A stretch of DNA of 64,000 nt from Streptomyces sp. NBC_00572. GTDB taxonomy: Bacteria > Actinomycetota > Actinomycetes > Streptomycetales > Streptomycetaceae. Positions 43,490 to 52,000 of this stretch are shown here, piece by piece (the stretch's first letter is position 1; each line of letters opens with the position of its first letter). The position numbers and the translations under genes were made by a program. A model generated the notes under the pieces. The model was not told the DNA's origin. It saw nothing but the letters and a program-made list of their open reading frames with translations, and did no database searches. The DNA lies in the NCBI RefSeq assembly GCF_026341815.1, contig NZ_JAPENX010000001.1, positions 5,704,001 to 5,768,000 of the forward strand, given 5' to 3'.

Positions 43490-43507
43490 GCGACCACACG
43501 CGACCAC
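43490..43507 (-). repeat. GTGGTCGC pair 3, inverted, upstream of the integrase gene
   Basis: GCGACCAC at 43490-43497 and 43500-43507, i.e. two GTGGTCGC on the minus strand with 10-bp phase. Together with pair 1 it flanks the integrase gene in inverted orientation. Confidence 0.5.
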
Positions 43508-43644
43508 CACGCCTGTCGGCGAGGTCGTGACCAGCAATTCTCCCTTGTCTGTGCGCCAAGGGACCCGCAGACGCGCAGTAGATTCCTCGAGTGCTGGTGG
43601 TACACGCCTCGTGTGGCCGCTGACCAGCGGAAACGGCCACGATT

Positions 43645-43804
43645 CGGCTGTGGACCAGTTGCCCGTCATGCGCAGAGCATGGTTGTAGACGGCACGCGCG
43701 TACGTCTTGTAGAGCTCGGCGAAAGCCTCGCGGTCGGCCGCCCGGATGCGGGACCACCCGGTGGACCGGCCGGCAGAAGGAGGCGTGGCATCGCTCCGTG
43801 CCAC
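43645..43804 (-). pseudogene. Truncated ECF sigma factor (region 2 N-terminus only)
   Basis: On the minus strand the frame reads RIRAADREAFAELYKTYARA VYNHALRMTGNWSTAE, the typical start of an ECF sigma region 2. It then loses homology abruptly at the point where AED..V is expected, and no region 4 follows. The first codons lie in the terminator hairpin 43779-43810, so the original start is unclear. It looks like a remnant left next to the integrase side of the junction. Confidence 0.7.
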
Positions 43805-43810
43805 GCCTCC
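43779..43810 (-). terminator. Terminator of the sigma/anti-sigma operon
   Basis: 12-bp stem GGAGGCGTGGCA / TGCCACGCCTCC with an 8-nt loop, 36 nt beyond the anti-sigma stop. Confidence 0.8.
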
Positions 43811-43845
43811 ATGCCCTGTCCGCCGCCGTCCGGGGGCGAAGCGGG

Positions 43846-44562
43846 TCAGACCTTGACGGTCACGTACTTCTTGCCCCGGTCGTTCTCGATGACGACCTCG
43901 GCGACGTCGTCCATCGGGACCGCCGCCGAGCCGTCGAGGTTCGAGCCCTTCTCCTCGTCGGCGACGAGCCAGCTGCCGGCGATCTCGCGATCGCCGTTCT
44001 TCGCGACCACCACCAGGCGGCAGCGTTCGCCCGCCGGGACGCCCGTGACCGAGGCGTTGAGGCGGATCCAGTCGGCGGCGGGCGTCACCCGGAGGCGCAT
44101 CTCGCCGCCGGTCTCCGCGCTGCGGCCCTCGAAGAACTTGACGCTCACCGGAGGGGCCGTCGGCGAGGTCGCCGTGACGGAGGGTGGCGGAGGGACGGCC
44201 TGAGCGGTCCGGTCGCCGGTGTTCTGGCCGATCAGGACACCGCCGCCGAGGAGGGCCGCGGAGGCGACGGTCGCGGCCACGGCCAGGAACGCCCGCCGCC
44301 TCAGCGCCTGGGCGGCGCGTTCGCCGCGCACCTGGCGCAGCGTGCGCTGCAGCAGCAGGTCACCGCCCTCCGGGGGACCGTCGAGGAACGCCTCCGGGGG
44401 GACCTCGCCGAGCGCGGACTCCATGTCCCGCAGTTCGTCCAGTTCTTCGCGGCACTTCCGGCACGACGCGATGTGTTCGTCGACGGTCCGCACCTCCTGC
44501 TCGTCGAGAGCGCCGAGGACGTAGGCGCCGAGCAGCGCGCTGTCGTGTTCCTTGATGCTCAT
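43846..44562 (-). CDS. Zinc-finger anti-sigma factor (RskA-like, membrane)
   Basis: 238 residues. The N-terminal ZAS motif has HIASCRKC (H-x3-C-x2-C) within VDEHIASCRKCREELDEL. One membrane helix is near residues 90-110 (AFLAVAATVASAALLGGGVL). The outside domain has a Pro/Thr linker and an RskA-type fold (DWIRLNASVTGVPAGERCRL). It would hold the adjacent sigma factor at the membrane and release it on an outside signal. ATG 44562 overlaps the sigma stop. Confidence 0.92.
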   Translation of the reverse strand: MSIKEHDSALLGAYVLGALDEQEVRTVDEHIASCRKCREELDELRDMESALGEVPPEAFLDGPPEGGDLLLQRTLRQVRGERAAQALRRRAFLAVAATVASAALLGGGVLIGQNTGDRTAQAVPPPPSVTATSPTAPPVSVKFFEGRSAETGGEMRLRVTPAADWIRLNASVTGVPAGERCRLVVVAKNGDREIAGSWLVADEEKGSNLDGSAAVPMDDVAEVVIENDRGKKYVTVKV

Positions 44563-45131
44563 ACCGCCACTCCCTTCAGTTCCACGGCCCTCACTGCCTT
44601 CGGTCGGTCCACGTACATGTCTCTCAGTGCCCTCAGCGCGTAGTGCGACCGGGACTTGACCGTCCCGGGCGGGATCCCGAGTGCCTGCGCCGCCTCCGCG
44701 ACGCTCCTGCCCCGGAAGTAGATCTCCAGCAGCACGTCCCGGTGATCCGGGGAGAGCCGGTCGAGTGCCTCCACGACGACCATCGAGTTCACCACGGCCT
44801 CGGCGTGGTCCTGCTCGACGGGCTGGGTGGTCACCGATTCGGCGACCTCCGTGGGACGGGCGGCCTTGGCCCGGTACCGGTCCGTGACGATGTTGCGGGT
44901 CACGGTGAGCAGCCAGCCGCGCACCGAACCCTTGCCGTTGACGAGGGCTTCCGGATGCTTCCAGGCCCGGATCAGGGTCTCCTGGACCACGTCCTCCGCG
45001 GCGCTGCGGTCGCCGGTCAGGCGCTGCGCGTACGCGAGGAGGGCCCTGCCGTGTTCCTCGTAGAGGGACCGGATCAGTGCCTCGTCACCGGTGTCCTGTT
45101 TCTGCCGACTGCGCAGCCGCAATGCCGCCAT
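44559..45131 (-). CDS. ECF sigma factor, proposed master regulator of the 44-63 kb region
   Basis: 190 residues. Region 2: LYEEHGRALLAYAQRLTGDRSAAEDVVQETLIRAW. Region 4: LDRLSPDHRDVLLEIYFRGRSVAEAAQALGIPPGTVKSRSHYALRAL. Both are complete. Paired with a ZAS anti-sigma by ATGA overlap. Its own promoter (45167-45194) carries TGAACC-N16-CGTGTC, the same motif found before six other units up to 61.8 kb, so it is probably autoregulated and drives them. Confidence 0.95.
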   Translation of the reverse strand: MAALRLRSRQKQDTGDEALIRSLYEEHGRALLAYAQRLTGDRSAAEDVVQETLIRAWKHPEALVNGKGSVRGWLLTVTRNIVTDRYRAKAARPTEVAESVTTQPVEQDHAEAVVNSMVVVEALDRLSPDHRDVLLEIYFRGRSVAEAAQALGIPPGTVKSRSHYALRALRDMYVDRPKAVRAVELKGVAV

Positions 45132-45166
45132 CCCTTCTCTCCGTCCTCTCCTGGGCCAACGCGATG

Positions 45167-45194
45167 GACACGAACGGGAGGGCGCGTCGGTTCA
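45167..45194 (-). promoter_or_regulatory. ECF promoter (sigma/anti-sigma operon)
   Basis: TGAACC - 16 nt - CGTGTC on the minus strand; the sigma start lies 35 nt beyond. One of seven matching sites. Confidence 0.8.
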
Positions 45195-45222
45195 ACCGGT
45201 GGGCGAAGTCGGCCGGATCCCG

Positions 45223-46224
45223 TCACCGGGCCCGGCACTCGCGGCCCTCGTTGACGCAGCGCACGAGCTCCGCCATGCGGTCCCGGGTCATCAGGTTCAC
45301 GAACATGGCGTGATCGGTGACGGGGTTCCGGAGCTGCTCCGGGAAGGAGTCCACGGCGAACGGCGTGCCGTCGGGGAGGTCGTACGCGAGGGTGATCCGC
45401 AGTTGCGGCACGGGGAACGTGGCCCGGGGGCAGGTGCCGTCGGCAGCGGGGAACTGCACATGGGTGCGGTGGCCGGGGCTGTCGGTGGCGAGGCCGTTCC
45501 AGCAGCTGGGGAAGTCCAGGGTGCGGGTGGGGCGGCTGCCCCGCGGGCAGCGCGCGTACTTGGTGGTGAAGCGGTCCGGGTAGCCGAAGCAGCCCCATTG
45601 GGCGCGGATGTCGGCGCTCGGGGTGGTGGCCGCGACCGGGTCGCCCGTCACCAGCCGCAGGAAGCGGGGCATGCCGACGACCGCGCCGGTCGCGTTGCCC
45701 CGGAACTCCACCCGCACCGAGGACGCCATGAGGATCTCGCCGCTGTTGCCGTGCGCGCCGCCGCCGGCCGTGTGGGCGTCGGCGCCCGTGCGGTCGAGGC
45801 GGCGCAGCACGGGCCAGTAGTACGTGGACCGGTCGCCGCCCGCGCAGGTGGTGCCGGCGGCGTCCAGGCTCCGGTCGGTGGAGAGGGCCTCGGTGGAGAG
45901 GTTGCCGACGTAGTCGTGCGTGTGGTGCGCGCCGTTCACGATGCCCGGGGAGATGACGAAGTTGTCCGCGTTGCGGTGGCCCTGTTCGTTGCGGCCGCAG
46001 TCGATGGTGAAGGTGCCGGTGCTGGCGTCGGGTCCCCGGGCGGGCGCGCGCGTCGTCGCCACCGTCGCGATGTCCACGTACTGGTCGTCGGCGGGTACAC
46101 CGGCCGCCCGGGCGGCGCCGTCGGCGCCGAACGTCGCGATGCCAAGGAGCAGGGTCAGCCCGAGCGTCACGGGCAGAGCGATCCAGAACAAGCGGGAACC
46201 GGGGGAGGGAAGAATGATCGGCAC
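45223..46224 (-). CDS. Secreted DUF1996 protein
   Basis: 333 residues. An N-terminal signal/anchor (LFWIALPVTLGLTLLLGIAT) is followed by the DUF1996 pattern: NVxxx-type HHTHDYVGNLSTEA, STYYWPVL, WGCFGYP, FPSCWNGL and the late CP-rich segment GTCPRATFPVPQLRITLAYD. Cysteines suggest disulfides outside the cell. GTG 46224. It lies 85 nt downstream of the CHRD gene on the same strand and has no TGAACC site of its own, so it is probably read from the CHRD promoter. Function unknown; related domains occur in fungal secreted proteins. Confidence 0.88.
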   Translation of the reverse strand: MPIILPSPGSRLFWIALPVTLGLTLLLGIATFGADGAARAAGVPADDQYVDIATVATTRAPARGPDASTGTFTIDCGRNEQGHRNADNFVISPGIVNGAHHTHDYVGNLSTEALSTDRSLDAAGTTCAGGDRSTYYWPVLRRLDRTGADAHTAGGGAHGNSGEILMASSVRVEFRGNATGAVVGMPRFLRLVTGDPVAATTPSADIRAQWGCFGYPDRFTTKYARCPRGSRPTRTLDFPSCWNGLATDSPGHRTHVQFPAADGTCPRATFPVPQLRITLAYDLPDGTPFAVDSFPEQLRNPVTDHAMFVNLMTRDRMAELVRCVNEGRECRAR

Positions 46225-46309
46225 GGAAGCAGAGTTCCACCAGTGGCGTGGGTGGGCAAGATCGCCCGTCTCAGCTGGCCGGAACCATCTTCAGACCCTC
46301 CGGCGAGCA

Positions 46310-47215
46310 TCAGCGGAACAACTGCCCCCGGACGGCTCCGTCCGGGAACTCCCGGGTGGTCAGGTTGACGTAGAAGCCGGTCGGATCCTCCTTGAGGCGG
46401 GTGATCATCGGGGCGTCCGGGGTGCTGACAGCGCCGGAGATCGCGAAGACGTTCTTCGGCACGGGAGAGAGGAACAGCGGCAGCCGAACGTCCCCGTTCT
46501 CGCCCAGGCCTCCTTCGTGGATCCGCCCGGACAGCGGCGGTCCGGTGTTCACCCAGGCCAGGGAGTAGTCGACGCGGTCCGTCCGCGGGTGCAGAAACGT
46601 GGTGCCGTGCCCGTCGGGGTCGCCGGCCTTCTTCGGGTCACCGGCCGGGATCTCCTGTCCGCCGTCCGCGAGGGCGCGCATCCTGCCGCCGTGAATGATG
46701 CCGAGCGGGTTCACCGGCTTCGCGAACGGCCGGAGCTGGCCGCGTACGGCTCCGCCGGGGAAGGCGTCGGTGTGCAGGTCGACGTAGAAGCCGTCCGGGT
46801 CGCGGCGGAGGCGTTCGGCGAGTGCCGCGGAGGACAGCGAGGTCTGTCCGGCGGCGGAATACACCGAGGTCGGCATCGGTGTGGCGAACAGGTCGGCCAC
46901 GACGGCGCCGTCCGACCCGACGGCGCCCTGGTGGAGGTGAGCCCGGGCCGGCCTGTCGACGCCGTTCCAGGAGAGGGCGAAGGTGACACGGTCGCCCTTG
47001 ACCTTGACGAGCGCGATGGCCTTGCCGTCCCGGTCGCCCGCGGCCCTCCCGTCCTTCCCCGGCACCTGCTGGTCGCCGCTGAGACGGGCCACCAGCGACA
47101 CGGCCGTCCCGCCGCCCGGGGAGCCCCCAGGACCGTCGTCGGCCGTCGCCGGGGTCGTACCGGCGAGGCCGGCACATACGATCACGGCCACGACCGCCGC
47201 GGTGAGCCTGCGCAT
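46310..47215 (-). CDS. Secreted protein with two CHRD domains
   Basis: 301 residues with a signal peptide (LTAAVVAVIVCAGLAGTTPA then TADD). Two CHRD repeats: ARLSGDQQVPG ... HLHQGAVGSDG ... YVDLHTDAFPGGAVRGQL and, further on, GRIHEGGLGENG ... YVNLTTREFPDGAVRGQL. CHRD domains occur in extracellular proteins of unknown biochemical role. ATG 47215; preceded by a TGAACC-N16-CGT promoter. Confidence 0.92.
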   Translation of the reverse strand: MRRLTAAVVAVIVCAGLAGTTPATADDGPGGSPGGGTAVSLVARLSGDQQVPGKDGRAAGDRDGKAIALVKVKGDRVTFALSWNGVDRPARAHLHQGAVGSDGAVVADLFATPMPTSVYSAAGQTSLSSAALAERLRRDPDGFYVDLHTDAFPGGAVRGQLRPFAKPVNPLGIIHGGRMRALADGGQEIPAGDPKKAGDPDGHGTTFLHPRTDRVDYSLAWVNTGPPLSGRIHEGGLGENGDVRLPLFLSPVPKNVFAISGAVSTPDAPMITRLKEDPTGFYVNLTTREFPDGAVRGQLFR

Positions 47216-47253
47216 GTCTGTCGTCCTTCCAGAAGTGGGATCCCTTCGCGTCG

Positions 47254-47281
47254 AGCACGCACGCGCCGCCCCGCGGGTTCA
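47254..47281 (-). promoter_or_regulatory. ECF promoter (CHRD-DUF1996)
   Basis: TGAACC - 16 nt - CGTGCT on the minus strand, 38 nt before the CHRD start. Confidence 0.8.
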
Positions 47282-47327
47282 ATCCCGTCCCCCCTCCGCC
47301 CGGCACGGGCACGGCTCGCGAGCGCAC

Positions 47328-47355
47328 TGAACCCTGACGGCTCCCGGGACGTGTG
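47328..47355 (+). promoter_or_regulatory. ECF promoter (repeat lipoprotein 1)
   Basis: TGAACC - 16 nt - CGTGTG, 54 nt before ATG 47410; divergent from the CHRD promoter 47 bp away. Confidence 0.8.
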
Positions 47356-47409
47356 GGCCGCGGGGAACACCACTCCTCGCTTTCCGCACGTACGAGAGAG
47401 GACATCACC

Positions 47410-47889
47410 ATGCGCGCATCCAAGGCTCTGCTCGCCGTACCGCTGGCGCTGGCGCTCGCCGCCTGCGGCGGCGGGAGCGACGGCGGCCCGAACGGCGACG
47501 GGGGACGGAAGGCAGCGGGGAAGCCCGTCCGCGGGGCGACCGTCACGGTGGCGGACTCCGGCCTCGGCTCCATCCTGGTCGACGGCCAGGGCCGCACCCT
47601 GTACGCCTTCACCAAGGACAAGGACACCTCCGGCAGCTGCGGCACGGAGTGCATCGCCGTGTGGCCCGCGCTGACCGGCTCCTCCCCCGCCACTGCGGGA
47701 CGGGGCGTCGAGGCGGACCTGCTGCGCGGGGAGAGGCAGCCGGGCGGCGCCGTGCACGTCGCGTACGGGGACTGGCCGCTCTACTACTACGTCGGCGACG
47801 CAGCCGCCGGGGACGTCAACGGCCAGGGGCTGGACGGAGAGTGGTTCGCCGTCTCGCCCGACGGCAGGCTCGTCCGCACCGCCCCGTGA
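47410..47889 (+). CDS. Lipoprotein with one secreted Y-x4-D repeat module (SCO0930/COG4315-like)
   Basis: 159 residues. Lipobox LALAACGGG gives a lipidated Cys. One module follows: GSILVDGQGRTLYAFTKDK with Cys pair CGTECIAVWP, then DWPLYYYVGD, GEWFAVSPDG. Such modules occur singly or in tandem in actinobacterial lipoproteins; function unknown, with redox or cofactor binding sometimes suggested. First gene of a unit that may continue into the WXG-like gene 76 nt downstream. Confidence 0.92.
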   Translation: MRASKALLAVPLALALAACGGGSDGGPNGDGGRKAAGKPVRGATVTVADSGLGSILVDGQGRTLYAFTKDKDTSGSCGTECIAVWPALTGSSPATAGRGVEADLLRGERQPGGAVHVAYGDWPLYYYVGDAAAGDVNGQGLDGEWFAVSPDGRLVRTAP

Positions 47890-47965
47890 GCGGGCACCGG
47901 CCCGCGCCGGCCCCGGGGCCTTCGTCCCGGACGACACCCACCACGAAACACCCCCAGGGGGAGCC

Positions 47966-48265
47966 TTGGCCGAGATCGACATGCCGGGAGACGAGGTCGA
48001 ACGCCTCGGCGGACTTCTGCGGCGGGTGGTGGAACTCATCGACACCAAGCCGTCCGGGTTCACCGCCGAGGACGTCGGACCGCCGCTGGCGCGCTCCGGC
48101 GGCAACTTCGACGACGAGTGGAACGACGGGCGCACGCAGGTCAAGCGGAACACCAAGGACCTGACGAACGCCTGCGAGGCCATCGTGAAGGCCTTCGACG
48201 ACTTCGACCGCCAGATGGGCGACTCCCTGAAGGGCGACGGCGACGGCGGCCGTCCCCGCCGGTGA
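47966..48265 (+). CDS. WXG100/ESAT-6-like small protein
   Basis: 99 residues, all helical, with a turn around SGGNFDDEWNDG instead of a canonical WxG. Helix 1 covers EVERLGGLLRRVVELIDT and helix 2 RNTKDLTNACEAIVKAFDDFDR. Size and pattern fit the WXG100 superfamily of type VII substrates. TTG 47966 sits close after AGGGGGAG; ATG 47981 (IDMPGD) is an alternative. No TGAACC site directly upstream. Confidence 0.65.
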   Translation: MAEIDMPGDEVERLGGLLRRVVELIDTKPSGFTAEDVGPPLARSGGNFDDEWNDGRTQVKRNTKDLTNACEAIVKAFDDFDRQMGDSLKGDGDGGRPRR

Positions 48266-48310
48266 CCCGCCGGCGGAACCAGACACGACGAGTTTGAGGA
48301 GCACGGTCCC

Positions 48311-48934
48311 ATGACCACTGGTTCGCACAGCTTCGGGATCGGCATCCCGGAGAACTGGACGGAGTACGACCTCCACGGCGACACGCTCGCCGAGCGCCGC
48401 GCCGAAATGCTGCGGCACGCCCCGCAGAAGGAGACCAGGGACGCCATCAACGGGGCGTTCCGGAGCGCGCGGCGGATCATGGACGGCGCCCGCAGGCGCG
48501 GGGCCGTCTACGCGGCGGGCACCACGACCATGTACGAGGACGGCCTGCTGATGGCCGGGCTGATGGTCTTCAGCCTGACCCCGCCGGCCGGCGCGGACTT
48601 CTCCGCGAAGGGCCTCGCCAGGGAGTTCTCGGCCGCCGGGGGCCGCCGCCGCGAGGGCACCTCACGGACCCTCACCACGCATGCGCTTCCCTGGGTGGGG
48701 CCGGTCGGCCGGATGAGCGGCATCGAGGAGACCGAGATCGCCGAGGGCGTCTCGTCCAAGCTGGTGGTGACGCACACCTTCGTGCCGGTTCCCGGGGGAG
48801 GACGCGTGCTGGTCATCACCTGCTTCAGTCCGAACATCCCGCTCGCCGAGCCGCTGTACGACCTCTTCGACGCCATCACGTCGACGTTCTGCTTCGGCGA
48901 CGGGGAGCCGGAGACCGTGGGCACGGCGACCTGA
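48311..48934 (+). CDS. Uncharacterised protein in the type VII-like locus
   Basis: 207 residues, no signal peptide or membrane helix. Begins FGIGIPENWTEYDLHGDTL, with a mixed alpha/beta pattern ending LYDLFDAITSTFCFGDG. It resembles single-domain proteins found beside WXG100 genes in streptomycetes, perhaps a chaperone or secretion partner. 45 nt after the WXG-like gene. Strong terminator follows. Confidence 0.75.
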   Translation: MTTGSHSFGIGIPENWTEYDLHGDTLAERRAEMLRHAPQKETRDAINGAFRSARRIMDGARRRGAVYAAGTTTMYEDGLLMAGLMVFSLTPPAGADFSAKGLAREFSAAGGRRREGTSRTLTTHALPWVGPVGRMSGIEETEIAEGVSSKLVVTHTFVPVPGGGRVLVITCFSPNIPLAEPLYDLFDAITSTFCFGDGEPETVGTAT

Positions 48935-48951
48935 CCGACGCCGCCGTCGCG

Positions 48952-48992
48952 GAAGGGCCCGGCCGTTCCTGATCGGAACGGCCGGGCCCTTC
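48952..48992. terminator. Bidirectional terminator between convergent units
   Basis: Perfect 18-bp stem GAAGGGCCCGGCCGTTCC with its complement, loop TGATC. Confidence 0.95.
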
Positions 48993-49011
48993 GGTGTGCG
49001 GCGTCAGTCGG

Positions 49012-52000
49012 TCAGTCGACCGTCGTCGCGGGAACGCGGACGGTGGTGAACCGGCCGTCACCGAGCTGGAGATGGGCCCGCCCCGGCTCGCTGTCCTGGC
49101 CGAGCAGACCGCGCGGCAGACGGGCGCCCACCAGCTCGCCGTCGCCGATCGCGCGCGGCGCGAGGAGTGCGCCACACCGGTTGCGGCGCACGACGGCCTG
49201 CCAGCCGCCGATGCCGCCGAGCAGCGCCTCGTTGTTGCCGGCCACGATCAGGCCCCAGCCGTCCCCCGCGCTGCCGCGGGCGAGCGCGACGAAGTCGTGG
49301 TCCAGCTCGGAGTTGATCATCATCTCGGCGTCGTCGACGAGGATGGCCCCCGCGGGGGTGTCCACCTTGCCGAGCGCGGTGCGGAAGTCGGCGACCGCGA
49401 GGTCCACGTCCGTGAAGACCTCGACGACGCCGGGCCGTCCGGCCAGCCGGCGCAGCGGGGAGGTGCGCGGAGCGATCACCACGATCTTCGTACCGAGCGA
49501 GGTCAGCGACTTCGCCATGGTGAGCAGGAGCGTGCTCCGGCCGGACCGGGGCGGACCGGCGACGACGAAGGACGGCACCTGAGACAGGTCCGTGCCGAGC
49601 GCGCTCAGTTCGTCGCCGCCGACGCCGATCATCGCCCACAGCGGGGAGACGTCCCTCGGCCGGCGCGCGAGGGCTTCCACGAAGTCCAGCTCGTCGGGGA
49701 GCACATCCACGCGGAACGGCCTGCGCGCCGCGGTCACGTCGCCGTCCCGCTCCCGGAGCCGGTCCGCGAGCGTGCCGAGCGCCCGGGCCTGTCCCGCGCC
49801 GCCGTTGTCGGAGCCGGGGATCAGCGCGGTCTGGACGCTGTTGCCGTCCTTGGCCAGGACGCCGCGTCCGGCGGGCAGGTCCTCGGGCACGCTGCGGGAG
49901 TTGAGGCCGACCATGGAGTAGTCGGAGCGCTCGTTCAGCCGCAGGACGAGCTTGTCCTCGGTATGGGAGGAGAAGCGGTTCTGGCCGAGGATCCGGTCTC
50001 CGGTCGCCACCACGTGGATGCCCGCGCCGGCTCCCTCGCGCAGCAGGAGCGTCATCGCGTCCATCACGGAACCCTGGTCGTAGCCGGAGAAATCGCGCTC
50101 GAACGCCTCGAAGCGGTCCACGAACAGCACGATGTGCGAGGGCCGTTCCTCCTCGGGCAGGATGCGGCGCAGTTCGGTGAGGTCGGCGACGCCCTGCCGG
50201 CCGAGGAGGTCACGGCGCCGGCCGATCTCCGCGCCCAGGCGGTTCAGAAGGCGCACCACCCGCTCGACCTGGGTCCGGTCCACCACGGCGCCGCAGTGCG
50301 GCAGCGGGGTGAGGGCCTGGAGGGCGCCGTTGCCGCAGTCGAGGCCGTACAGGTGGACGTCGGCGCTGCCGTGCGTCTCGGCGAGGGCGGCGGCCAGGGT
50401 GCGCAGGGTCTGGGAGCGGCCGCTGCGGGGTGAGCCGATGACGTACAGGTGTCCCGCCCGGTCGAGGTCGAGGGTGAGGGGGCGGCGCGCCTGCTCGGTG
50501 GGCACGTCCACGATCCCGTACGCCACGGGGGCGAGCCGCCCGTGCTCCGCCTCGGGAAGCGGGGGCAGGTCGGCGAGGGTGAGAGCGGCGGGGAGCGGGG
50601 GGAGCCAGGGGCGGCGGGCGGGCGGGACGGCGAGCTGCTCGGCCGCCCCCCGTACCGCCGCGACGAGGACCGAGAGGTCGGTGACCGGCTGGAAGGCGTC
50701 TTCCCGGGCCGGCGGGCGGGGCATCGGGTCGCCGAGGCCCTCCCAGTGGAGTTCGGTGAGCACCGGGGCGGGGCGGTCCTCGCCCGTCGTCGCCTCGTCG
50801 AGGCGGCGACCGCCGATCCTGCCGGTCTGGAAGGGCAGCAGCGCCGCGTGGCCGAGCCGGGCGTGGGCGCGGCCGGGGGTGCGGGGCGAGAGCTGTCCGG
50901 AGTCGGGGGCGTCGATGATGTCGCGGCTCTCGCTGGTGTCGGTGGTGCGCAGCGCGATCCGCAGGTTGGTGTTGGCGCGGATGTCGGCGGTGACCGCCCC
51001 GGACGGGCGCTGGGTGGCGAGGACGAGGTGGATGCCGAGCGAGCGGCCCCGCTGGGCGATGTTGACGAGGCCGGAGACGAAGTCCGGGAGCTCCCGGACC
51101 ATCGACGCGAATTCGTCGATGACGAGGACGAGCCGGGCCATGGGGGCGAGTTCGGGGCGGCGGGTGCGCTTGTCCGTGTAGTCCTCGATGTCCTTGGCGC
51201 CGGCCTCGGCGAGGATGTGCTCGCGTCGCTTCAGTTCGGCGCCGAGCGAGACGAGGGCGCGCTCGACGAGGTGGGTGTCGAGGTCGGTGACCATGCCGAC
51301 GGTGTGCGGCAGGTCCTCGCATTCGGCGAAGGCGCTGCCGCCCTTGTAGTCGATGAGGACGAAGTTCAGTTCGTCCGGCCGGTTGGCGACGGCGAGGCTC
51401 GCCACGAGGGACTGGAGCAGTTCGGACTTGCCCGAACCGGTGGTGCCCGCGATGAGCGCGTGCGGGCCGTCGGTGGACAGGTCGACGGCGAACGGGCCGT
51501 CGACGCCCTCCCCGAGGACGGCGCGCGTGCCCCGTCCCGAGATCACCCAGCGCGCGGCGACGGCGTCGGGGGTGGGCGGTTCCAGGCCGAGTACGTCGAG
51601 GAGGCGGGCGGAGGCGGGTAGCAGGTTCTCCTGGGTCTCGTCGCCGACGTCCCGGATCGGCGCGAGCGCCCGGGCCACGCCCACGCACCAGGCACGGCTC
51701 GGCGCGTCCATGCGGACCTCGTCGACGGGGTCGGCGGTGTCCTGCTCGACCCGCAGCCACTCGGGTCCGGCCACGGCCACGGCGCGGCACTCCTCGGGCA
51801 GCAGCCGGGCCTCGTCGTCGACGCAGAGCGCGTACACGCCGACGGCCGGTCCTTCGCGCAGGAGCTGGACGACGCCGGGCAGAGAGCGCAGTCTGCGGGC
51901 GCCGTCGAGGACGACAAGGATGTCGGGTTCGCCCGCGGCGCCCCCGCGGGGTGCCCGTTCCCCGGCCTGCCGGCGGGCGGCGACCACGGCGGTGAGTTCG

